This document shows, piece after piece, positions 19,505 to 27,543 of a stretch of DNA of 64,000 bases. The stretch lies in contig OY294068.1 of the NCBI GenBank assembly GCA_958510875.1, positions 76,920,633 to 76,984,632 on the forward strand, written 5' to 3'. Within the stretch, counting starts at the first letter, position 1, and each line of letters opens with the position of its first letter. Both the position numbers and the translations under genes were made by a program. Source of the DNA: Endomychus coccineus. Lineage: Eukaryota > Arthropoda > Insecta > Coleoptera > Endomychidae. The notes below the pieces were generated by a model that was given only the letters and a program-made list of their open reading frames with translations, made no database searches and was not told the DNA's origin.

Positions 19505-20668
19505 ATGGATCGATATTTCGGTAGAGATTGGCTGAGAAACGACGATAACAACGATACCGATGGTTTGATATACGATGACGAATTCGATAATATTCCGACG
19601 GAAACACAACGACGGCGAGAAAAACAACAGCAGCAACAAACGCCACCGAGTGAAGTTGAAACGACCAGTCACGAAACAACTTATGGTGAATTCGAATCGT
19701 TCATCGAACAATTGAAAACTATAGATATGTGTAATTTATTCAAAAATAGACCGGATTCTTTCCATTTTGGTTATTATATTAATCGTATATTGGCTTTGCT
19801 GACGATCGACAAATATCGCGATCCTTCGCTGAAGCTTATCATATCCGCTCTATTGCCAGACTGCGAACCGCGACAGGTCTCTGCTGCTGCTGCTGCTGCT
19901 GCTGTTGCCGCCGACGAGGAATCGCAATTTCTCCAAAAGCTCGTACAATTCGTCATATTGATCGTCAACGAATGTCGCTTGACGGACGGTGCTCCCGAAT
20001 TGATTCTATTGTATAATTTAATGCACAATCCGAAGAGTGTGATACGACGCGACGACGATAACGTCGCTGCCGACGTTCCCGTACTGATAAGTAAGCTCGA
20101 TTCGACTCCGTATAAATTTCCGTCGCGAATTCGATATAAGATTTCTGTGACGGTTAGCGATTTGTTTCAGAAAGGATGTGCTCCCGAACAACTATTGAAA
20201 CGTATTCGGAGTCCGTCGTATCAGTTTGCCAGTAAACGGTTCATATTCGAAAAATACGTTTCGCCTTATTTCGTTGACGCTTTGAAAGTTTCCGCTACGT
20301 CGATTCGAGGTCGTGAATCTGACGACCCGTTCGTCCGAAAATATTACGAATTTCTAAACGCGATCGGCAAATTAGATGCGCGACTGTCGTCATCGTCGTC
20401 GTCGTCGTCACGAATCAAGATAAACGAACAAAGACGGCAAATTTCGAACGACATTAAAACGGTTCAAAAATATCCCGTCATACGGAACGCTTTGATATCT
20501 AGATCTTTGACCGATTTGTGTAGAATCGCCTTATCGGTGGAGCGTTACGTGGCAAATAAGAGTTCGACGACGATGAATAACGAAAATTTCCATTATCCGT
20601 GTTTCGTTCGATTTTCCACGGCACTCGTCACCAACGTACGTAATAAGAAAGATGAGGCGATGCAGTAA
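19505..20668 (+). CDS. hypothetical viral protein, 387 aa
   Basis: Not recognised. The N-terminus is acidic with a Gln tract; an Ala tract lies near residue 127 and a Ser tract near 297, all from trinucleotide repeats. Between them the sequence looks helical and soluble (for example FESFIEQLKTIDMCNLF and the FLQKLVQFVILIVNECRL region). TAAG at 19457-19460 stands 44 bases upstream of the ATG. The last 17 bases overlap the start of the next gene in another frame, so the two are probably co-transcribed. Confidence 0.75.
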   Translation: MDRYFGRDWLRNDDNNDTDGLIYDDEFDNIPTETQRRREKQQQQQTPPSEVETTSHETTYGEFESFIEQLKTIDMCNLFKNRPDSFHFGYYINRILALLTIDKYRDPSLKLIISALLPDCEPRQVSAAAAAAAVAADEESQFLQKLVQFVILIVNECRLTDGAPELILLYNLMHNPKSVIRRDDDNVAADVPVLISKLDSTPYKFPSRIRYKISVTVSDLFQKGCAPEQLLKRIRSPSYQFASKRFIFEKYVSPYFVDALKVSATSIRGRESDDPFVRKYYEFLNAIGKLDARLSSSSSSSSRIKINEQRRQISNDIKTVQKYPVIRNALISRSLTDLCRIALSVERYVANKSSTTMNNENFHYPCFVRFSTALVTNVRNKKDEAMQ

Positions 20669-22067
20669 ACCGTTGAATGGATTGTTGTCGTGTGCGGTTC
20701 CTAAAACGACCAACGGTCGCATCCTCAACGTACTCTATACCGATTTACTATTAGATTTCCATAGCGTGAGAGAAGATTTCGGTTTGTTACTGGAAAAACT
20801 GAGCGAAGTCGATCCGATGACGTTGGACAACGACAATTATTTCGTCGTGTGCGACGATATGTTTTTCAACGTGTTGAATACGCTGACGGAACACTACGAT
20901 TGCGTTCGAGTCGTCCCGATGTCGACCATCGAGCGTCAGATGAAGGGTGGCAATAAACGATCGGGGAAAACTACTTCTAAATCGCGTATAATGAAACGGA
21001 ACGTCAAATCGGACGTGTCGGGACTGCAAACGTCTCCGTTCAAATTGTCGTCTATTCACAGGTTCCCCGATAACGACACCAAAAATTTGCGTTTATTGAT
21101 AATCAACGTATACAATTTCAACGTGATACACAAATTGAAATTGGACAACGAACAGCTGGACGTCGTTCACGTAATATTAACGACTTTGATAGAGTTCAGT
21201 TTTATCAATATGCTCGAAAAAGACTTTTCCGTATTTCTGAAAACGAAAATACCGGGCGCGGATACGAACGACACCTCTACCGTTACGCATCGACGCCGCC
21301 GTCGTCAACATCAGCATCATCGTAGCTGTTCGTACGTACCGATAAACGGCAACGACGATATCAAATGTGAAATCGCAACTGTTGCCAAAAAAACGCGTAA
21401 CGACGGTGTCGATCGGCACGTAGGTGACACTATAAACATTTCCATCGCGGATATCACGAACGCGACCGACACACTTTTGCAAAAAATAAAGCCCGACGAC
21501 GCCACCACGTACGTTTTCTCCGTCGATGCGGCACAAACTCTGACGTACTCCAGAGTCGCACAATACGAAACGTATCGAGCATTTAAAGTTTTCTATTTTA
21601 CGTTCGTCGCGAAAGGTGTCAAATGGTCTATATCGCCGAACAATAAACACACCGAAGTATTGTATTTCTTGAGACAGTTCTTCAAAGACGAAGTTGCCAT
21701 AATGACTAGATGGTGGGCCGATAACGAAGCGGTGTCCTCGTTGTGGCCGCAGTTTCGATCGTGGTGTCCGATTCTGTTCGATTCCTACGTTAACGAGTGG
21801 TTCTTCAAGTGTGACGTTAGCGATCTGTTGAGAATGGCGTTCAAGTTTCAAGTCGTTAATTCGTTGCCACCGACGTACATGAGATCGGTCGTAGCCGGAG
21901 GTCGCGTATGGGAGGTGAATACGCTGACGTATATGTTAGTGGCTCGGTTATCGATCGGAAACACGATGGATTATCATCAACAATCGGACACGTATAAATG
22001 CGGTCTCAAAACCATAAACGATTATTATAAGTATATATTCGGTTTAGATCATGACACGTTGTTCTAA
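20652..22067 (+). CDS. hypothetical viral protein, 471 aa
   Basis: Not recognised. TAAG (20644-20647) inside the previous gene precedes the ATG by four bases. The protein has two folded-looking parts joined by a basic, His/Arg-rich linker near residues 205-225. The C-terminal part is rich in aromatic residues (MTRWWADNEAVSSLWPQFRSWC). No membrane span is visible. It overlaps the gene before it (17 bp) and the gene after it (17 bp), a compact late-type gene chain. Confidence 0.75.
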   Translation: MRRCSKPLNGLLSCAVPKTTNGRILNVLYTDLLLDFHSVREDFGLLLEKLSEVDPMTLDNDNYFVVCDDMFFNVLNTLTEHYDCVRVVPMSTIERQMKGGNKRSGKTTSKSRIMKRNVKSDVSGLQTSPFKLSSIHRFPDNDTKNLRLLIINVYNFNVIHKLKLDNEQLDVVHVILTTLIEFSFINMLEKDFSVFLKTKIPGADTNDTSTVTHRRRRRQHQHHRSCSYVPINGNDDIKCEIATVAKKTRNDGVDRHVGDTINISIADITNATDTLLQKIKPDDATTYVFSVDAAQTLTYSRVAQYETYRAFKVFYFTFVAKGVKWSISPNNKHTEVLYFLRQFFKDEVAIMTRWWADNEAVSSLWPQFRSWCPILFDSYVNEWFFKCDVSDLLRMAFKFQVVNSLPPTYMRSVVAGGRVWEVNTLTYMLVARLSIGNTMDYHQQSDTYKCGLKTINDYYKYIFGLDHDTLF

Positions 22068-23319
22068 GTCGTCGATATTACCATATAGATATCTCGTCGT
22101 TCTGAGCGTAGTAACATGTATCTCGATGCAACACTTGACAGCTACCATGATATCGTCACAGTCATCGTTAGCGAAACCGCCCATTTCTGTACGAAACTCT
22201 ACATCCGATGAAACGGCGACCGAAATCTACGATGACGATGAACATACGACATTCGTAGAATTGGACATGAACAAATCGTTGTCGGTCGGGATAATACCCA
22301 AGAAGAAGAAGAAGAAGACCTCGGTGACAAATATCGAGAAGGAAAATGTGACGAGTGACGTGATAGCGGAGACGAAATCGATGCCGACAACGATGGGAAA
22401 TTCGTCGGATGTGAACGTATCGATAACATCGAATCAACCTCAAAATCGTTCGAATATCGTCGTCGAACAATCGAATAATCGTAACGTCACGAATCGAGAT
22501 TTTATGAACAATGAAGAAAGGGCTGCGATTCGTTCGATCGACAACGGTACTGCTTCGGTCTCGATTACTCCCGGTACTAATAATACTACCGCTCTCGTCG
22601 TCGTCGTCGTCACCGCTGCCACCACCGCCTCCACCGCCGCAGTCGCAAATATACCAGATACGATCAGAATACAACGAAGCCACGATTCTTGTCGGAACGT
22701 ATCCAGTCAAAAATGTTATACGTGGTCTACTTGTTACCAACACGATAGCATCTTGTGCAACGATAGTATAACGACGAAACAGATACCGCACGTTTTCGAT
22801 TCGTACAAGTGGTATAAAAATAAAAATCGTTCGTTGTCGTTGTTCAACGTTTCCGTCATGCAGAACGTATATTTGCGACGTGATAATACTAGTTCGACGT
22901 GCGCCAAATACACGTGTCGATATTTTTTCATGAATTCGACTTGTCCGTCATCGTCATTGCCCTCGTCGACAGCACTCCCATCTTCGTCGTCGTCGTCGTC
23001 GTCGTTTGTCGATAAATATTGTACGAGTAACGAGTCCGATTTGATCACGTTGACTGGACATTGTGACGTCGACGGGAGCAATCCGCATTGTATCGGCATA
23101 CGAACATTACATCTATATATAATATGGTCTGTAGGTGCTTTTATGATTATCGGTTCGACGCTAGCGTGTATACTTGGAACGTATGTATCGACACGAAGAA
23201 TGAGACGGATGTTGCGGAAGATGGACCGAGAAGAAGCCGAACTACGACAACCTTTCAGAGTGTATAACGTCGTTTCCTCCATCGATGAAGACGAAGAGGG
23301 CCAAGACGTTTGCGGTTGA
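22051..23319 (+). CDS. type I membrane glycoprotein, 422 aa (envelope candidate)
   Basis: The protein starts with a basic stretch and a hydrophobic segment (about residues 10-30) that could be a signal peptide, then a long Ser/Thr/Asn-rich ectodomain with about fifteen N-glycosylation sequons, a cysteine-rich part (residues 215-345), one strong membrane span (about residues 354-378) and a short cytoplasmic tail with RRMRRML. This is the layout of a viral envelope glycoprotein. No fusion-protein or PIF family motif is seen. TAAG at 22028-22031 lies inside the previous gene. Val, Ala and Ser tracts come from GTC/GCC/TCG repeats. Confidence 0.75.
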   Translation: MTRCSKSSILPYRYLVVLSVVTCISMQHLTATMISSQSSLAKPPISVRNSTSDETATEIYDDDEHTTFVELDMNKSLSVGIIPKKKKKKTSVTNIEKENVTSDVIAETKSMPTTMGNSSDVNVSITSNQPQNRSNIVVEQSNNRNVTNRDFMNNEERAAIRSIDNGTASVSITPGTNNTTALVVVVVTAATTASTAAVANIPDTIRIQRSHDSCRNVSSQKCYTWSTCYQHDSILCNDSITTKQIPHVFDSYKWYKNKNRSLSLFNVSVMQNVYLRRDNTSSTCAKYTCRYFFMNSTCPSSSLPSSTALPSSSSSSSSFVDKYCTSNESDLITLTGHCDVDGSNPHCIGIRTLHLYIIWSVGAFMIIGSTLACILGTYVSTRRMRRMLRKMDREEAELRQPFRVYNVVSSIDEDEEGQDVCG

Positions 23320-23481
23320 ACCTTTAGATTGTACAATATTGTATCGTGTAAATAATTTACTATTTTTTCCGAAATAAAGTGTGTGCGTGTATGTGCAAGT
23401 ATGTCGTTTATTTCTTTTTCCTATACGTATTTTGTAAGATATCGATATCCAACATACCATAAATAATCGCATAATCGATAG

Positions 23482-24057
23482 ATGATCGTCGATGCGAATT
23501 CCATATTAGTATTTCTCATATCGGTCCACATTTTGTGGGTTTTTCATACGATATTGCTTACCGATTCGACCGATATACCCATGTTCGATATGTTAGCCCG
23601 TTTCGTTTCTTCCACGAAATTGGAAAACGGCGTGTTCGCCGACGTATTCACCAATACGAACGATATTAGTACCGGTAGAGACGCTCGCTTGGTTATAGTG
23701 CACCCGTTCAATTGGTACATATTGAATATGAATTCGAATATATACGTATATTCTACGTCAGCCAACGATACGAACAAGTGTTCGGAAGGATACAATAATA
23801 CGTTTGTTAAATTGAAACATCCGTCGAGCGGTCACTCGCTTCAAAATTTACATACAGTTTGCTTGCCCGTTAGCGTTTCTGATCTGTTGATTCATTTCAA
23901 GCGTAAGGTGCGCACTAGAATGAAAATAAGACCACACGAACGGTACGACAATAGGAAAATCGTGACTGTCGTAGATGTTATAAATCAATTGCTTTCGTCG
24001 GGAGCGATCGTAAATTACATACCGTCCATCGCGAATAACACGAACGCCGTCACATAA
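23482..24057 (+). CDS. N-terminally anchored membrane protein, 191 aa (PIF-like by layout)
   Basis: The first 28 residues hold a hydrophobic anchor (ILVFLISVHILWVFHTILL) and the rest is a soluble domain with two cysteines and several sequons. Size and topology recall small per os infectivity factors such as PIF-4 or PIF-6, in which an N-terminal span anchors a domain on the outer face of the virion envelope, but I see no diagnostic motif, so I leave the name open. TAAG at 23435-23438 precedes the ATG by 43 bases. It lies among other membrane-protein genes. Confidence 0.65.
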   Translation: MIVDANSILVFLISVHILWVFHTILLTDSTDIPMFDMLARFVSSTKLENGVFADVFTNTNDISTGRDARLVIVHPFNWYILNMNSNIYVYSTSANDTNKCSEGYNNTFVKLKHPSSGHSLQNLHTVCLPVSVSDLLIHFKRKVRTRMKIRPHERYDNRKIVTVVDVINQLLSSGAIVNYIPSIANNTNAVT

Positions 24058-24160
24058 GAATCTCTCGTTATCACGAAAACGAAACAAGATATAAGATAGG
24101 TATGGATCGCATCCATCGCTAAAACGTACAGTATTCACGAAAATATAAACGAATAGAACG

Positions 24161-24832
24161 ATGGCATTCGTACGTTATTTCCCACGAATAGGTCTTCTAG
24201 ATGTTCAGATGCTTCAAGACTATTCGACGGGCGACTTCATCGTAAAAGAAATCGCCTGGAAACAAGTAAACTATCCGTTCGACATCGAAGATTACAATTA
24301 CGGAGCGACTCGCACTAGTTATTCGTACGACATTCGCAGCATCATGTTTTCCATTCCCAAATTCAAGTTGTACGGCGACGACAGATCTCCTTACAGGCAT
24401 AGCAATATACGTAAAACTAATCGTTATTTGACGGCGAATTACATAATGATCGACGGATCGGTCGGACACGTCCCGTATGCCGACGATATAGTATACGATA
24501 TTCTGAGTCAATTCGACGTGATCTTCGTGAAAGGTTGGAATAAACGATATAATCTGTTGCGTTTGTTGGACAGGATAGCATCGTCGCAGTCGTCGTCGAT
24601 CGATTATGGCACCATTAAATCGATCAAAATCATAGATATCGATACGGACGATAAGATCGAAACGATTTATCCGCTATCGGTCTATTATAACGATCGCTCG
24701 CTGTACGACCTGAGGAAATCGTTGTGCACGTACGATCACGGACGGTGTTCCGTATTCAACGTGTTCGTGATGTTCGTTTATTGGTGGTGTGCGTTGTCGA
24801 CTACGCTATATCGAAATAGTCGGAAGCAATAA
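24161..24832 (+). CDS. protein resembling an uncharacterised insect/virus family (FxxKE...VKG...CxxxNV), 223 aa
   Basis: The sequence has, in order, FIVKEIAW (residues 27-34), a central HVPYADD segment (106-112), IFVKGWNKR (122-130), IIDID and, at the end, LRKSLCTYDHGRCSVFNVF. I recall the same order of motifs in many unnamed proteins of insect genomes and insect DNA viruses, where a pattern of KE, YVKG and a C-terminal Cys-His-Cys with NV recurs. The pattern suggests a conserved nuclease-like or RNase H-like fold, but that is my inference. TAAG (24092-24095) is 65 bases upstream and a CAGT lies at 24129-24132. The stop codon runs into TAATAAG (24830-24836), the start of the next gene. Confidence 0.6.
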   Translation: MAFVRYFPRIGLLDVQMLQDYSTGDFIVKEIAWKQVNYPFDIEDYNYGATRTSYSYDIRSIMFSIPKFKLYGDDRSPYRHSNIRKTNRYLTANYIMIDGSVGHVPYADDIVYDILSQFDVIFVKGWNKRYNLLRLLDRIASSQSSSIDYGTIKSIKIIDIDTDDKIETIYPLSVYYNDRSLYDLRKSLCTYDHGRCSVFNVFVMFVYWWCALSTTLYRNSRKQ

Positions 24833-24836
24833 TAAG

Positions 24837-26915
24837 ATGTTGAAACGGAATGCTCTCATGTCTAACGAAGCGAATAATAAGTCTTCCGTGTTCGATATCG
24901 ACTACAAAATTGACGGTCCTGGACCGAACGTGTTACAAATTCTCAAGTACGTTTCGATCGCAGTGGCATGTTTTATTTTAACTTTCCTAGCGTATTACGT
25001 TATGTTTGCGAGAGATAAAACGTCTCACGATTCCGATCAAAAACATTGGACGGACGAACACGCTCGACTGATGCAACAGCAACAACGAGAACGAGACCGG
25101 CAACAACAAGAGCAGCAGCAGCAGCAGCAACAACAGCGACGAGAACAAGAGCAACGGCGGCGACAAATATCGATCGACGAACGACGAATCGATCGATCAC
25201 ATCGATATGATTCGGTTCCGGTTCCCGTATCGAACAACAGACCGTCATCGATGGATAATCCACAAAATATATCGGACCGTTACGATCCACGACGACGTCA
25301 AGAATCGCGTAACGGATTACGTTCGGCGACGTCAACAGCGTCGTTGCCGTCGTCGTTTCCGATATCGAACGGCGGCGGCGTCGATAAACCGAACGACGTG
25401 TGGTCGAGCAAAAAATCGAAAAATACTCCGATGGGTAGCATAATATGGCACGACGGAATGAGTCGTATATTAGACTTGAACGTTCTATTAGATATGGTAC
25501 CGATTATATCGATCCGTAAAAGCGCGGAGCATCTCGTCGATTATTACGTAGCACACTCTCGTCAGAATACCGATCAGAATATCGTTATCGAACGGTACCG
25601 CTACCCGTATAATCACGAATCGTTCAATACGAAATCGTGGACAGAACTCGTCCCAGATAAATCGACAAAAGGTATAAAATTGAAAACGCAAATTGGTACC
25701 AACAAATATTCCTACGTGGCGTCGACTCTAGAAATTACCGACTACGAACTATGGTCGGTCAAAGATCTATTAACGTGTGGCATCCTAATTAGCGAGACTG
25801 CCGGCGACAACGACAACGTTATATACAGTACGATTAATGACGGTAACGCTATTAACGTGTTCGGTGGGTTACACAAGAAATCTAGCCAGCTTCAAACTCT
25901 GATTATGTATAATAATCTCAAGTGTAACGTGACGGGAAAAAAGAATATGTCGGTAGGAGTATCGGCGGCCGTCGTGAAGAATCGAAACGCGCTGTCCGAT
26001 CTGTGGGCCGAAACGAAAAAGTTACTTTTCGGTAAGAACATCGACAACTTCGAATTCTTGACGGGCAGGCAGAACGCGATGGTTCGTATAGTGAAGAATA
26101 AATACGGTGTCGTTCAAAGGTCGAGCTCGCCAACGTTAAAGACCGACGTATTGATCCTTTTGCACGCCACCTACGCGATTCAACTGAACGATTCCGACGA
26201 TGTCGATTATAACATGAAAACGTTCGAACAGGACTTCAGTCGTTCCGAATTGTCACAATATTTGACATTGTTGTATTGGGGCAACTCGAACGGAACTTTC
26301 CGGACCGATTATTTGGATGAATTTCCTGCATCCGTCGCTTTGGACACCAATCGGCATTCTCAGCGAAAGAAATTTGCGCTAATCGACGTTTACATGGCGG
26401 ACGTGAACAGTGTCATAAAGTATGGCTATTCGATCGAAAGTTATCGAACAGATAATTTAGCTCTTTATCACGGAGACAACTGTGACTGGTTGAAGACGAT
26501 AAAGTTCTCCATCCTTCCGAACGACCGTATCGTACATAAGCGTACGAAACGATCCGCTTCTATCGAACCGGTCGACGACGAACCTATCTACGCAGAATTG
26601 GAGAATTTCAACGCTGTCCTCGAAGAAACGTCCAGCGTATCGACGATGCAGTCGGACGTCGACGATAGCTGTACCGAAGATTATAGCGACAACGACGACG
26701 ACGACGACCGCGACGATAATACGAACACTACAAAATCGATATCCGATCTTCTCGACGCAGCGAATAACGACGACCGGGACAACGAGCCGTCGTCACGCGT
26801 CGAAAAAACATATACCGACGCGACGCCGCGTTACGATATAAACGAACACATAGAAGAGCTAGAACGGATGAACGTGACCGATTACAACGCGGAAATGAAC
26901 GGTATGGCCCTATGA
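24837..26915 (+). CDS. large N-terminally anchored membrane protein, 692 aa
   Basis: The ATG at 24837 follows TAAG directly (TAAGATG), so a late transcript would have no or almost no leader; an in-frame start earlier in the previous gene is less likely. Residues 35-57 are a membrane span, followed by a long Gln/Arg-rich coil (residues about 85-125), a folded region (about residues 200-565) and an acidic tail. A KRTKRSAS stretch near residue 567 looks like a furin-type cleavage site. The topology would suit a virion envelope protein with its main domain outside. No PIF or ODV-E family signature is recognised. Confidence 0.75.
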   Translation: MLKRNALMSNEANNKSSVFDIDYKIDGPGPNVLQILKYVSIAVACFILTFLAYYVMFARDKTSHDSDQKHWTDEHARLMQQQQRERDRQQQEQQQQQQQQRREQEQRRRQISIDERRIDRSHRYDSVPVPVSNNRPSSMDNPQNISDRYDPRRRQESRNGLRSATSTASLPSSFPISNGGGVDKPNDVWSSKKSKNTPMGSIIWHDGMSRILDLNVLLDMVPIISIRKSAEHLVDYYVAHSRQNTDQNIVIERYRYPYNHESFNTKSWTELVPDKSTKGIKLKTQIGTNKYSYVASTLEITDYELWSVKDLLTCGILISETAGDNDNVIYSTINDGNAINVFGGLHKKSSQLQTLIMYNNLKCNVTGKKNMSVGVSAAVVKNRNALSDLWAETKKLLFGKNIDNFEFLTGRQNAMVRIVKNKYGVVQRSSSPTLKTDVLILLHATYAIQLNDSDDVDYNMKTFEQDFSRSELSQYLTLLYWGNSNGTFRTDYLDEFPASVALDTNRHSQRKKFALIDVYMADVNSVIKYGYSIESYRTDNLALYHGDNCDWLKTIKFSILPNDRIVHKRTKRSASIEPVDDEPIYAELENFNAVLEETSSVSTMQSDVDDSCTEDYSDNDDDDDRDDNTNTTKSISDLLDAANNDDRDNEPSSRVEKTYTDATPRYDINEHIEELERMNVTDYNAEMNGMAL

Positions 26916-26923
26916 GATAAGAC

Positions 26924-27175
26924 ATGAACACTGGCACGAGAAATATCACCGATATCATGAACGGCATTGCTGGTGCCGCCGACACCACTTCTGGATGGGT
27001 CGGTCTTTTCGACAACATCACGTTGAGCGATGCCATATCGCTGGCCATGTGCTTCTCGGTAGCTTGTTCCCTATCCGGATTCGTCATTTACTCGCTCAAG
27101 CGTTTTCGCAAAATACAAAAGATACGATATCACGCGTTAATATTGAACGAACGTGAAAATAAGACCGTAGTATGA
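26924..27175 (+). CDS. small single-span membrane protein, 83 aa
   Basis: One hydrophobic segment (about residues 37-57, SLAMCFSVACSLSGFVIYSL) is followed by a basic KRFRKIQKIR stretch; the N-terminal part is polar with two sequons. ATAAGACATG places TAAG (26918-26921) two bases before the ATG. The TGA stop overlaps the ATG of the next gene as ATGA, so the two are translationally close. No family is recognised, though the size is typical of minor envelope proteins. Confidence 0.65.
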   Translation: MNTGTRNITDIMNGIAGAADTTSGWVGLFDNITLSDAISLAMCFSVACSLSGFVIYSLKRFRKIQKIRYHALILNERENKTVV

Positions 27176-27543
27176 CGTTCCAAGCGTTCGTATACAACGT
27201 CGATGCGAAAAATCTGACGATACGTTCCGTTATTCCGATAGACACGTTCGATAATGTGACGACTGTGTCATCGAACGGAGGTATAGTCGACGACTTTCAC
27301 GCCGACGACGAAGTCGACTTATCCGTGAAAATTGGACATTTCGCATTGTACGATATCGACTCGACCGAAAGCAGTACGATCAGAGGGATGTTAATATTGG
27401 AAATTCTATCGAAACGATCTGCCTTCTACGACCGCGGGAGCATCGGTGATGGGAACGACGGTTGGAACTTTATGAGAAAAAACAAAAATACACCTTTACA
27501 TCGTTTATTCAATGAAATTAATTCACAATATGTGATTACGTAA
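27172..27543 (+). CDS. hypothetical viral protein, 123 aa
   Basis: Not recognised. The product is a small soluble-looking, probably beta-rich protein starting MTFQAFVYNVDAKN. Its ATG overlaps the stop of the upstream membrane protein (ATGA), and TAAG at 27160-27163 lies eight bases before the ATG. Its 3' end overlaps the convergent lef-4 gene by 21 bp. The tight packing on both sides supports it as a real gene. Confidence 0.65.
   Translation: MTFQAFVYNVDAKNLTIRSVIPIDTFDNVTTVSSNGGIVDDFHADDEVDLSVKIGHFALYDIDSTESSTIRGMLILEILSKRSAFYDRGSIGDGNDGWNFMRKNKNTPLHRLFNEINSQYVIT

Noticed and set aside
21177..22791. Long minus-strand frames (224 and 207 codons) opposite two plus-strand genes
   Set aside because: They are antisense shadows with His/Arg/Val-rich composition mirroring trinucleotide repeats on the coding strand.
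23482..24057. Naming the anchored 191-aa protein PIF-3, PIF-4 or PIF-6
   Set aside because: Only size and the N-terminal anchor agree; no cysteine pattern or motif confirms a specific family.
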